Source of the DNA: Verrucomicrobiota bacterium
GTDB lineage: Bacteria > Verrucomicrobiota > Verrucomicrobiia > Opitutales > Opitutaceae
Assembly (NCBI GenBank): GCA_003694825.1
Contig: RFJS01000402.1
Location: 1-8,354, forward strand
Direction of reading: 5' to 3'
Length of the DNA: 8,354 bases
The notes under the pieces are model-generated. The model was not told the DNA's origin. It worked only from the letters and a program-made list of their open reading frames with translations, and ran no database searches. Shown here one piece after another: positions 1-7,300 of the stretch (position 1 is the stretch's first letter; each line of letters opens with the position of its first letter). Made by a program: the position numbers and the translations under genes.

Positions 1-1
1 C

Positions 2-259
2 GATATCTACCATATGCAGATCATGGAGGGCGATCTGATCGACCGCATCCGGCGCTATCATCCCTATATCGGGCACTATCACACGGGCGGGGTTCCGGGA
101 CGGCACGAGATCGATGAGAGCCAGGAGATCAATTACCCGGCGGTGATGCGGGCGATTGTGGAGACGGGGTTCAGGGGCTTCGTTGCACAGGAGTTCATCC
201 CGGCTCGCGAGGACGTGATCGCGTCGCTGCGCCAGGGGGTGGAGATTTGCGATGTGTGA
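2..259 (+). CDS. Hydroxypyruvate isomerase-like TIM-barrel protein (C-terminal part only)
   Basis: Only the last 85 codons are visible; the gene starts before the window. Family members (Hyi/OtnI type, about 260 residues, cytoplasmic) are xylose-isomerase-like TIM barrels; Hyi interconverts hydroxypyruvate and tartronate semialdehyde. The sequence shows D-I-Y-H-M-Q at the left edge, where the Asp matches a conserved metal-ligand region of the family. It continues with 'GHYHTGGVPGRHE', 'EINYPAVMRAI' and 'GFVAQEFIP', whose Glu corresponds to the last metal-binding glutamate. The frame ends at TGA 257-259 with a normal-looking C-terminus. Many Verrucomicrobial paralogues share this signature without proven substrates, so the exact reaction is uncertain and no symbol is given. 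A 412-base gap separates it from the regulators, so a common operon is unlikely. No T-rich terminator follows it. Confidence 0.85.
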   Translation, partial: DIYHMQIMEGDLIDRIRRYHPYIGHYHTGGVPGRHEIDESQEINYPAVMRAIVETGFRGFVAQEFIPAREDVIASLRQGVEICDV

Positions 260-582
260 CTTCGTCGCCGTAAAGTGGTGACGACTCGGCCGGGTGTCGC
301 GTCGCCGACGCCGGGCGGCCTTGATGGTTTCAAAACGGTGCCTCGGGCCGTGCAGAGACGGTGAGTGCCGGGGTGCGGGCCGGTCTCGTCCGGCCGCCGG
401 GCGGGCATTGATGGCATGCTTCGCTCCGGCGCCAGAGGCCTGCCGCTTTCCGGCTGGTGGCATGGCCGGGGCGGCTGCGCCGCGCCGCGCCTGGTGTTCC
501 GGGGGTGTAGTTGTCGATTCGCGACGAATAGGGCGGTGGGGCGCAAAGGCGGATGCGCGGGTGGAGTGGGGATGCGATGGCA

Positions 583-637
583 GTGGGCGGCTGGCCGGCG
601 GGCGGGGCGTGCGGCCGTTTCTGGTGGGCGGCTGGCC
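583..637. repeat. 14-bp direct repeat upstream of first LacI-type gene
   Basis: GTGGGCGGCTGGCC occurs perfectly at 583-596 and again at 624-637, start-to-start distance 41 bases (close to four DNA helical turns). The second copy abuts the CGTTTCAAACGTT site at 638. Whether it is a protein-binding site or a chance repeat in G-rich sequence cannot be told from one copy of the locus. Confidence 0.6.
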
Positions 638-650
638 CGTTTCAAACGTT
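638..650. promoter_or_regulatory. Candidate LacI-type operator upstream of first regulator
   Basis: CGTTTCAAACGTT contains a perfect CGTTT-C-AAACG inverted repeat (638-648) overlapping an AACGTT palindrome (645-650). LacI-family operators are short palindromes often built on an AACGTT-like or central CG core. The site lies 21 bases before the chosen ATG at 672, a sensible position for autoregulation. This is inference from symmetry and location only. Confidence 0.3.
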
Positions 651-671
651 GAGTTCGTCGGATGTTATTCT

Positions 672-1766
672 ATGAATGCGCGTGTGAACGATCGACCGGG
701 CAGCAGCCGCGTGACCATGAAGATGATCGCGGATCGGGCAGGTGTTTCTGTTTCGGCCGTCTCGCTGGCGTTGCGCAATGATCCGCAGATCGCGGCTGGC
801 ACGCGCGAGCGCATCCAGCGGATCGCTCGAGAGATGGGCTATGTGCAGAATCCGGTTCTCGGGCAGTTGATGAGCGAGCTGCGCGCCGGTCGAGTCGATG
901 GTCCGCGGCGGACGATCGGCCTGCTCAACGCGCACCCGCATCGGCCTCGCCTCGTCGAACATGTGTCGCTGCCGTTTGTCGGGGATGGATGCCGGCGGCG
1001 GGCCGAGGCGGCGGGCTATCGTTGCGAGGAGTTCTGGCTGCACGAACCGGGGCTCGATGCGCCGGCGTTGAACCATCGGCTTGCCGAGAAGGGGATTCGT
1101 GGGGTGATCGTTGTCGGGGCGCGCGGGGATGAGGCGGTGTTTGAGCGGTTTGCCACGACGTGGGCGGCGCATGCGTGTGTCGTCGTCGGGTTTCGGCCGG
1201 CGCGGGTCGAGTTGTCGAGCTGCGGGCCGGACTGGTTCCACTTGGTGCGCGAGGCCGTGCGGCGCGTGGTCGATCTCGGCTATCGGCGTCCGGGGCTCGT
1301 CGTCGATGAGCGATTGGCCCGGGCCGCGGACGGACGGCTGTTGGCTGGATTGTGGGCCGGTCTTGAAGCGGTGCCGGGTGCGCATCGTGTCGAGCCCTGG
1401 CAGGCGGTGGAAGCCGCGCGCAAGGATCAGAACCTCTTCGCGCTGTGGCTGCAGCGGGAATGTCCCGATGTCATTCTCACGCCGCACCGGCGGGAGGTGG
1501 AGCAGTGGCTGACCGATCTGGGCAGGCGCATTCCAGACGATATCGGTGTCGTCGTGCTCGATCGGCAGCGCAACGCCGAGGGATGGGCCTGCATGGATCT
1601 GCATGGTGAACATCTCGGTGCGCTTGCGGTGGATCTGCTCACAAACGCGCTCGCTCACGGGGAGATCGGCGTTCCGAGAGTGCCGAGGACGGCATCTGTG
1701 TCGCCAAAGTGGATACCAGGGGATTCGGTGGCGGATCGCGGCCGGAGATTGGCCGGAGGGGCGTGA
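672..1766 (+). CDS. LacI-family transcriptional regulator (first of three)
   Basis: This encodes a 364-residue cytoplasmic DNA-binding regulator. The helix-turn-helix covers residues 16-36 ('MKMIADRAGVSVSAVSLALRN'-type sequence), the hinge region ends 'GYVQNPVLGQL' at residues 56-66, and a periplasmic-binding-protein-like effector domain runs from about residue 76 to 350. Length is normal for the family. The start is uncertain: ATG 672 gives a 15-residue extension before the helix, while GTG 711 or ATG 717 would give a compact N-terminus. None has a good Shine-Dalgarno. A weak TTGAGT (649) / TATGAA (671) pair with a 16-base spacer would, if real, favour the later starts. A longer frame back to 294 is rejected as non-protein-like. 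Recognition-helix residues (Val27, Ser28, Leu32) differ from those of the two downstream paralogues, and it is the most diverged of the three. Codon third positions are rich in G and T, unlike the C-rich receptor gene. The ligand is unknown; sugars are usual for the family. Confidence 0.9.
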   Translation: MNARVNDRPGSSRVTMKMIADRAGVSVSAVSLALRNDPQIAAGTRERIQRIAREMGYVQNPVLGQLMSELRAGRVDGPRRTIGLLNAHPHRPRLVEHVSLPFVGDGCRRRAEAAGYRCEEFWLHEPGLDAPALNHRLAEKGIRGVIVVGARGDEAVFERFATTWAAHACVVVGFRPARVELSSCGPDWFHLVREAVRRVVDLGYRRPGLVVDERLARAADGRLLAGLWAGLEAVPGAHRVEPWQAVEAARKDQNLFALWLQRECPDVILTPHRREVEQWLTDLGRRIPDDIGVVVLDRQRNAEGWACMDLHGEHLGALAVDLLTNALAHGEIGVPRVPRTASVSPKWIPGDSVADRGRRLAGGA

Positions 1767-1862
1767 GGTTGGTCGTGTCGCAGTCGGCAGCGGGATCGGA
1801 GGAGCGGCGGGCAGCTATGTTTGCCGCGGCTCTCGCGATGCTGGTTCCTCGAGGCTGCCGGG

Positions 1863-1874
1863 AACGCTTTCGTT
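1863..1874. promoter_or_regulatory. Candidate operator upstream of second LacI-type gene
   Basis: AACG-CTTT-CGTT forms a perfect 4-bp-arm inverted repeat 59 bases before the ATG at 1934, in the 167-base gap between the first two regulators. Its CGTT/AACG arms echo the CGTTT/AAACG arms at 638-648, which would fit recognition by related LacI-type proteins. The arms are short, so chance is a real alternative. No convincing -35/-10 pair was found nearby. Confidence 0.25.
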
Positions 1875-1913
1875 AGAGTAAAGCCTTGCTGTTTGATCGC
1901 AGATCGCTTCAGT

Positions 1914-1920
1914 GGGGAGG
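1914..1920 (+). promoter_or_regulatory. Shine-Dalgarno-like site of second LacI-type gene
   Basis: GGGGAGG lies 13 bases before ATG 1934, longer than the usual spacing. It supports starting translation at 1934 rather than at the upstream in-frame TTG at 1886, which would add 16 unrelated residues. Confidence 0.45.
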
Positions 1921-1933
1921 CACTTCCGACCCT

Positions 1934-2998
1934 ATGGCCCAAGTTACCCTGAAAGATGTCGCACGTGCGGCTGGCGTTCACTTTACGACCGTGTCGCTCG
2001 CACTGCGCAACAGCCCGAGCATCCCGGAATCCACGCGCGAACGGATCCGCAAGATTGCTGACCGGATGGGGTATGTTGCCAATCCGATCTATGCTGCGCT
2101 CACGCGCCGGCGGCAGCGGTCCGGCGGGGTGGTGCGGCCGCCGAGGCTGGCCTACCTGGTGAATCGTCCCCCGGAGCTGGGCTATCGGCAGTTGCCGCAT
2201 CATCCGCTGATTCTCAAGGGCGCGCGGCGGCAGGCCACGGCGCTTGGTTACGAGCTGGAGGTGTTGTTTGTTGACGAGCTGCACTATACTTCGGAGAAGC
2301 TCGCTGCGCATCTGAAGAAGGAGGATATCAACGGCTTTATCATCGCCGGCTTCGAACCGGGGCTTTCCGGGTTGATGCTCGACTGGAGCCAGTTTTCGAT
2401 CGTGAAGATTGATTCGCTTCACAGGGAGCCGGCTGTGTCGCTCGTGACCAATGATCAGGAGCGGATCCTGCGGATGGTTTTCCAGAAGCTGCGCGGGTTG
2501 GGTTACCGAAAGATCGGCCTGGCGGTCGGACGCGCGGATGATGCCTGCACCAACCGCCGTTACACGGGAGGGTGGTTGATCGAGCAGGTCCGGCTGGATC
2601 CCGCCGAGCGGGTGCCGCCGTTGCTCTTTCCCTACAACCCGAAGCGCGAGGACGTCGTTCAGCTCCTGCGCCGTTGGGGTGAGATGCACAAGATCGACGC
2701 GGTCATCAGCACGTGGAACACGATCGATGAGGTTCTGCGGGCCGCGGGATTCTCGGTCCCGGATGAGGTGGCGGCTGCCTGCCTGTGCCTCGGCGAGCAG
2801 GACACCGGCGTTTCCGGGGCGGTCGCCAACCTCGAGGTCGTCGGGGCGCAGGCGGTGTCGGTCCTGGCTCAGCAGATCCGCGCCGGAAAAAAGGGCGTCT
2901 CCCAGTTTCCGACCACCACGCTCATCCCGGGTGAATGGCGTGACGGCAACACGACACCGCCCAAACACTCAGAGCAGTATGCCGAAGTCGAAGCGTGA
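1934..2998 (+). CDS. LacI-family transcriptional regulator (second of three)
   Basis: This encodes a 354-residue regulator. With the start at ATG 1934 the numbering falls in register with E. coli LacI: helix-turn-helix at residues 6-26 ('LKDVARAAGVHFTTVSLALR'), hinge 'NPIYAAL' at 50-56 with the minor-groove Leu at position 56, and effector domain from about residue 74 to 340. The effector domain includes 'LGYRKIGLAVGRADD', 'KIDAVISTWNTIDEVLRAAG' and the C-terminal 'TTTLIPGEWRDG'. These blocks have clear counterparts in the next gene, so the two look like a tandem duplication. The recognition helix carries Phe17, Thr18 and Leu22. The gene overlaps the next start by 20 bases, implying one transcript and coupled translation. 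Context suggests control of the downstream receptor and/or the regulators themselves. The effector is unknown. Confidence 0.93.
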   Translation: MAQVTLKDVARAAGVHFTTVSLALRNSPSIPESTRERIRKIADRMGYVANPIYAALTRRRQRSGGVVRPPRLAYLVNRPPELGYRQLPHHPLILKGARRQATALGYELEVLFVDELHYTSEKLAAHLKKEDINGFIIAGFEPGLSGLMLDWSQFSIVKIDSLHREPAVSLVTNDQERILRMVFQKLRGLGYRKIGLAVGRADDACTNRRYTGGWLIEQVRLDPAERVPPLLFPYNPKREDVVQLLRRWGEMHKIDAVISTWNTIDEVLRAAGFSVPDEVAAACLCLGEQDTGVSGAVANLEVVGAQAVSVLAQQIRAGKKGVSQFPTTTLIPGEWRDGNTTPPKHSEQYAEVEA

Positions 2999-4100
2999 TT
3001 CGAATCCCGGTGGACGTCTCCCGACGATGAAGGACGTGGCGCGGCTGGCCGGCGTCCACCAGACGACGGTTTCTCTGGCCCTGCGCAATCATCCGAGTGT
3101 CGCCGAGAAGACCCGCGAGCGTATCCGTGCGGCGGCCGAGCGCCTCGGCTATCGGCCCGATCCGCTGCTGGACGCGTTCAACGAGCACCGCCTCGCCGTC
3201 AATCCCACGCACAATTCCTCGGTCATCGCCTATGTTGTCGACGAGCGGGTCGCCGCGGATTCCCGCCCGGGCAACTATGTGCAGGCCCGGTGGGAGGGCG
3301 TGAAAAAGGCGGCGGAGGAGCGGGGGCTGAAAGTCGAGCGATTCATCCTCGGAAAACGCCATCTCTCGCCGGAGCGACTCAATCAGATCCTGGTTACCCG
3401 CAGCATCACCGGTGTCATTATCGGTGGCGTGTCCATGGATACGCGCCGCATCGGGATGGAATGGCATCGGTTTTCCACGGTGCGAATCGAGTCGCGCCAT
3501 GTGGATCTCGCCGTCGATACGGTCTCCGGCGACCAGCGGCTGGCCGTGCGCCTGGCAGTGCGAAACCTGCGGCGTCTCGGTTACCGCCGGATCGGCCTCA
3601 CCACCGCCCGGGCCGACGAGCGTCGCCTCGGTGAACCGATGACCTCCGGTTTCCTCGTCGAGGAGAACACCCTCGCCGAAGAGCATCGCGTGCCGCCCTA
3701 CCTCTACTCGGCACAGACCGGGCCGGAGGGCGACCCCGGTCTCATCGAATGGATCCGCAAATACAAAATCGAGGCGGTGATTTCCAACTGGGGAAACGTC
3801 CCGGATGTCTTGCGCGAGGCCGGAATGCGTATCCCCGATGATATCGTCTATGCGGCGCTCGATATCCGCAAGATCGACTCGGATGTCGCCGGCGTGATGC
3901 AAAATCACGAGCTCGTCGGGCGCACCGCGGTCGAACACCTCGCGATCCTCTTGCACACACATCAGCGCGGTGAACTTTCCGCGCCGGCCACCACCTATGT
4001 GCCCGGATTCTGGCGCGACGGTATGACCGCGCCGCCGAGGGCGGAGAGCGTCGCGCCTTCCGGTGCCGAGGCTACCGTCGATCCGCGAGCGCTCGTCTGA
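2979..4100 (+). CDS. LacI-family transcriptional regulator (third of three)
   Basis: This encodes a 373-residue regulator. ATG 2979 lies inside the end of the preceding gene in another frame and is preceded only by a weak AGAG stretch, so translation is probably coupled. ATG 3027 (residue 17) is the alternative start. A basic/polar extension (residues 1-16) precedes the helix-turn-helix at 17-37 ('MKDVARLAGVHQTTVSLALR'). The hinge reads 'DPLLDAF' at 61-67, where Phe replaces the Leu that normally intercalates in the operator minor groove. The effector domain runs from about residue 85 to 350, with 'LGYRRIGLTTARADE', 'KIEAVISNWGNVPDVLREAG' and 'TTYVPGFWRDGMTAPP', all matching the second regulator closely. 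It is the regulator nearest the TonB-dependent receptor, 226 bases upstream, and so the best candidate for its control (inference). A CGCCG/CGGCG hairpin directly after the stop (4103-4118) lacks a T tract. Confidence 0.93.
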   Translation: MPKSKRDSNPGGRLPTMKDVARLAGVHQTTVSLALRNHPSVAEKTRERIRAAAERLGYRPDPLLDAFNEHRLAVNPTHNSSVIAYVVDERVAADSRPGNYVQARWEGVKKAAEERGLKVERFILGKRHLSPERLNQILVTRSITGVIIGGVSMDTRRIGMEWHRFSTVRIESRHVDLAVDTVSGDQRLAVRLAVRNLRRLGYRRIGLTTARADERRLGEPMTSGFLVEENTLAEEHRVPPYLYSAQTGPEGDPGLIEWIRKYKIEAVISNWGNVPDVLREAGMRIPDDIVYAALDIRKIDSDVAGVMQNHELVGRTAVEHLAILLHTHQRGELSAPATTYVPGFWRDGMTAPPRAESVAPSGAEATVDPRALV

Positions 4101-4149
4101 ACCGCCGCCTGGTCGGCGTGCCGCCTCCCGTGCAAGTGCCTCTCTGCAG

Positions 4150-4221
4150 GGGATTTCCGGTTGGCATGAGCGATTCTAACGTAAGCAGGCGCATTGCTTC
4201 GCCACCGTCCGGGATTTCCGG
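4150..4221. repeat. 11-bp direct repeat upstream of the TonB-dependent receptor
   Basis: GGGATTTCCGG occurs at 4150-4160 and 4211-4221, 61 bases apart start to start. The second copy is extended to CCGGGATTTCCGG, an imperfect palindrome with CCGG arms. Position in the 226-base region ahead of the receptor suggests paired regulator-binding sites. No confident promoter could be identified in the region; a TATACC at 4311-4316 has no acceptable -35 partner. Confidence 0.5.
4183..4199. promoter_or_regulatory. Possible operator palindrome between regulator and receptor
   Basis: AAGCA and TGCTT form an inverted repeat separated by 7 bases, 17 bp in all. It lies between the two copies of the 11-bp direct repeat. 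Size and symmetry are compatible with a LacI-type operator, but the 5-bp arms make chance occurrence quite possible. Confidence 0.2.
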
Positions 4222-4326
4222 CAACTAATGGGCACGAAATGGGACGATGGCGCTCTTCCCCGGGCGGTGTCGTTTCCCGTTTATTCCCCCTGCCCAAATA
4301 GACCTGAAACTATACCCTCAAACGAT

Positions 4327-7300
4327 ATGAAATTCCGACTGTCGGCTTTGTCCGGAAGTATCCGGGCTCTTCTATTGCTGTCGCTCCCCGTCGGGCTGGC
4401 AGGGCAGGATTTCGGGGACACGGGTTCCTCTGCATCTGTTTCCGAGGAGGATGATGAGCTCATCATCCTTTCACCGTTCACCGTCGAAGGTGAAGAGGTT
4501 GGTGGTTACACGGCGCGAACCACACTTGGTGGCACGCGTATCCGCACCGAATTGCGCGATCTCGCCACGCCCCTGAGCGTCGTCACCGCCGACTTCCTGC
4601 AGGATACCGCCTCCAAGAACAATCAGGACCTGCTCAACTACACCACCAATACCGAGGTTGGCGGTCTGTTCGGCAACTGGGGTGGCTTCGGCAACACCCA
4701 GGGTATCAGCGACCGCGATGCCCTGCTCACGCCGAATAACAACACCCGTATCCGTGGTCTCGAGCAGGCGGACAACACCCGCAACTTCTTCCTCACGGAT
4801 ATCCCGTGGGACTCCTACAACACTGACCGTATCGACATCCAGCGCGGCCCGAACTCGATCCTCTTCGGTGTGGGCAGCCCGGCCGGTATTATCAATGGCT
4901 CGACCATTCAGGCGCGGATGGACGGCAATTCCGGCAAGATCGAAAACGAACTGAGCAGCTTTGGTTCCGTGCGCTGGGTCGGCCAATACAACTGGGAGGT
5001 CATCGATGATCTGCTCGCCGTCCGTGTCGCCGGTCTCGCCAACGATCAGAAATTCCGCCAGGAGCCGGCCTTCAATGACGATCGCCGCCTCTATGGCACG
5101 GCGACCTTCCAGCCGCAGGTGCTTCCCAAGGAGTGGGCCGGGCGCCTGACCATCCGCGGAAGCTGGGAAACGGCCGAGGTCGAATCGAACTACCCGCGCA
5201 TGCTTCCGCCGACCGATGCGATCTCCCTCTGGTTCGATGATCCGGCGGGCGACGGCGTCGTCGATCCGATCGGCCTGGGCAAGGGTGTCATCGACATGTT
5301 CCTCTACAACCAGGGCGGTGGCGGCGATCCCTTCCGCGGCCCGCTTTCGAGCAGCTCGGTGCTCAATCCGCGCTATCAGCCCGCGACCGAACAGATTGAT
5401 CCGGGTGCCCTCAACAACGGCGGCCTTGGCTTCTTCTTCAAGAACGGCGAATCCCGTCCCTTCTTTGTTTCGCGCCAGGCCCCGCGCGTCTACCCGGGTG
5501 CTCTTGCCGCTGACGGCAGTGTCGATAACGCCATCGACATCCCCTACGGCTCGCCGATGCGTGTCGCCGGTTTCAACCGCTACGCCATCGCGGTCGACCG
5601 CATGGATACCACCGAGGGGCGCGAATCGCGTTTCCCGCTGGCCTCGCGCAACTATTACAAGGATCGCTCCCTCACGGACACGACCGTCTTCGACTTCTTC
5701 AACAACCTCGTGGACGGTGACAACAAGCGGGAATACAAGGACTGGGATGCGATGAACGTCAGCATCTCGCAGACCTTCCTCGACAACCGCTTCGGTCTCG
5801 AGTTCGTGTATGACGAGCAGAACTACAAGTAGTGGCGCGGCGGCCACACCTGGAACCGCCCCTACATCTCCATCGATATCAACGCCAACCTGCAGCATCA
5901 GCTCAGCCAGTATGATCGCGTGCCGGATCCCAACGATCCGAGCAACATGTTGATCGATCCGGACTCCTATCGCGTCTACGGCTTCACGCCTTCCGAGGAT
6001 CAGCCCTATGCCAACCCGATGGCGTGAGCGGCGATCCTTTCGGGTGGCTATGAGCGCAACAACAAGACCGAGCGCGATCGTGAGACCATCCGTCTCACCG
6101 GTTTCGGCGAATTCCGCGGTTCCGATATCTTCGATGAGGACAGCTTCCTGGCGAAGGCGATCGGTAAGCATGTCGTCACCGGCCTCTACACCCGGGAGGA
6201 ACGCTCCGAGCGCCTGACCACGTGGCTGCCGAGCGCCACGAGCTTCGAGTGGGCCTACGCGCGGTCCGTTGCCGGCGAGAGCACGCGCCTGAGCGAGGCC
6301 ACTCGCGGGATCACGCCGGTGATCTATCTCAGCGAGCCGCTCTTCAACGTCTCCACGGCTCACGGCCTCAACCTCGGTCCGCTGCAGACCATCTACAATC
6401 CGAGCGGCACCTATCTGGCCGACTACTTCGACTCCACCTGGCTTCCCTCCCGCGATCCGAACGATCCGAGCTACGTCGATCCCGGTGCGCCGTGGACGAA
6501 TCTCCTCGGTGACGATTCCGGCGTCCAGGCCGACAATCCGTTCAACTACCGTGGCCGCACCAAGGCTCCGGTCGACATCCTCAACGCCGACGCCGGCGAC
6601 CTCGATCAACTGATCACCGACTACGGCGTGACCGAACAGACCGTCGACTCGGTCGGCTTCGTCTGGCAGGGCAAGCTCTTCGACGGTCACCTCGTTCCCA
6701 CCGTCGGTTGGCGCCGTGACAAGCTCTAGACCTACACGGCCGAAGGGGCCAAGGACGAGACGGGCGTGGCCTCCACCAACGTCGGCGAGCCCAGAAAGGT
6801 GCTCGAAAACACCGGTGATACCACCTCCTGGGGTATCGTCGCGCACATGCCCTACAAGTGGCTCGAAAACGTGCCGTATATCTCGGGCCTGAGCGCCTAC
6901 TACAATCGCGGTGAAAACAGCAAGGTCGAGGCCCGCTACAACTACGATGGCATGCCGCTGCCCAATCCGTCGGCCACCAGCACCGACTACGGCATCGTGG
7001 TCACCGCTCTCGACGACAAGCTGACGATCAAGGTCGGCAAATACCGTACCGAGGTGAAGAACGGCAACCTGCCGGGCGGAGCCTCCCTCATCGGCGCCAA
7101 CCAGTACTACATCTACCAGCTCGAGGCCTGGGGCACCTCGAACTCCCTCCTCTACCTCTTCGGTCACGAGGGACTCGACCCCAACCAGAACTGGCACTGG
7201 AACTGGGCCATGGTGGATGACAACGCCTGGGGCAACCCGGACTACGACCCGGGCAAGCCGGCCTTCGAGAACCACCCGAGCACTGCCAAGCAGCGTGCCG

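Larger units (their letters stand above)
260..671. other. GC-rich intergenic region without a convincing gene
   Basis: This 412-base gap lies between the isomerase-like gene and the first LacI-type gene. A reading frame (GTG at 294) stays open through it and continues into the regulator. Its predicted peptide is rich in Arg, Gly, Ala and Cys and resembles no protein I know, so I treat it as a by-product of high GC content. The opposite strand has a similar Arg/Pro-rich open frame that is equally unconvincing. What can be supported is a 14-bp direct repeat (583-596 and 624-637), a palindromic site at 638-650, and a related GTTTCAAAAC stretch at 327-336. A small CGTCG-C-CGACG hairpin sits at 300-310 but lacks a T tract, so it is not called a terminator. 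Confidence 0.6.

Noticed and set aside
294..671. 126-residue N-terminal extension of the first LacI-type regulator
   Set aside because: The extension is Gly/Arg/Ala/Cys-rich, has no family counterpart and depends on a GTG start; GC-rich DNA keeps the frame open by chance.
642..1658. 338-codon open frame on the minus strand
   Set aside because: Lies opposite the first LacI-type gene, whose domain content is clear; the antisense peptide is Arg/Pro/His-rich and unlike known proteins.
1655..2968. 437-codon open frame on the minus strand
   Set aside because: In register opposite the second LacI-type gene; an antisense shadow without recognisable protein features.
2922..3962. 346-codon open frame on the minus strand
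   Set aside because: In register opposite the third LacI-type gene; an antisense shadow.
4162..4177. Sigma-54-like promoter (TGGCATG start)
   Set aside because: The -24 half fits but the -12 half lacks the required GC at the correct distance.
6025..6027. Selenocysteine at the internal TGA
   Set aside because: TonB-dependent receptors are not known selenoproteins, no convincing adjacent stem-loop was seen, and two further TAG stops in the same frame favour ordinary nonsense changes or errors.
4471..7275. 934-codon open frame on the minus strand across the receptor
   Set aside because: It is in exact codon register with the receptor and stays open because the receptor avoids TTA, CTA and TCA codons. 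Its peptide is a Val/Gly/Glu/Arg-rich sequence with no recognisable domain.
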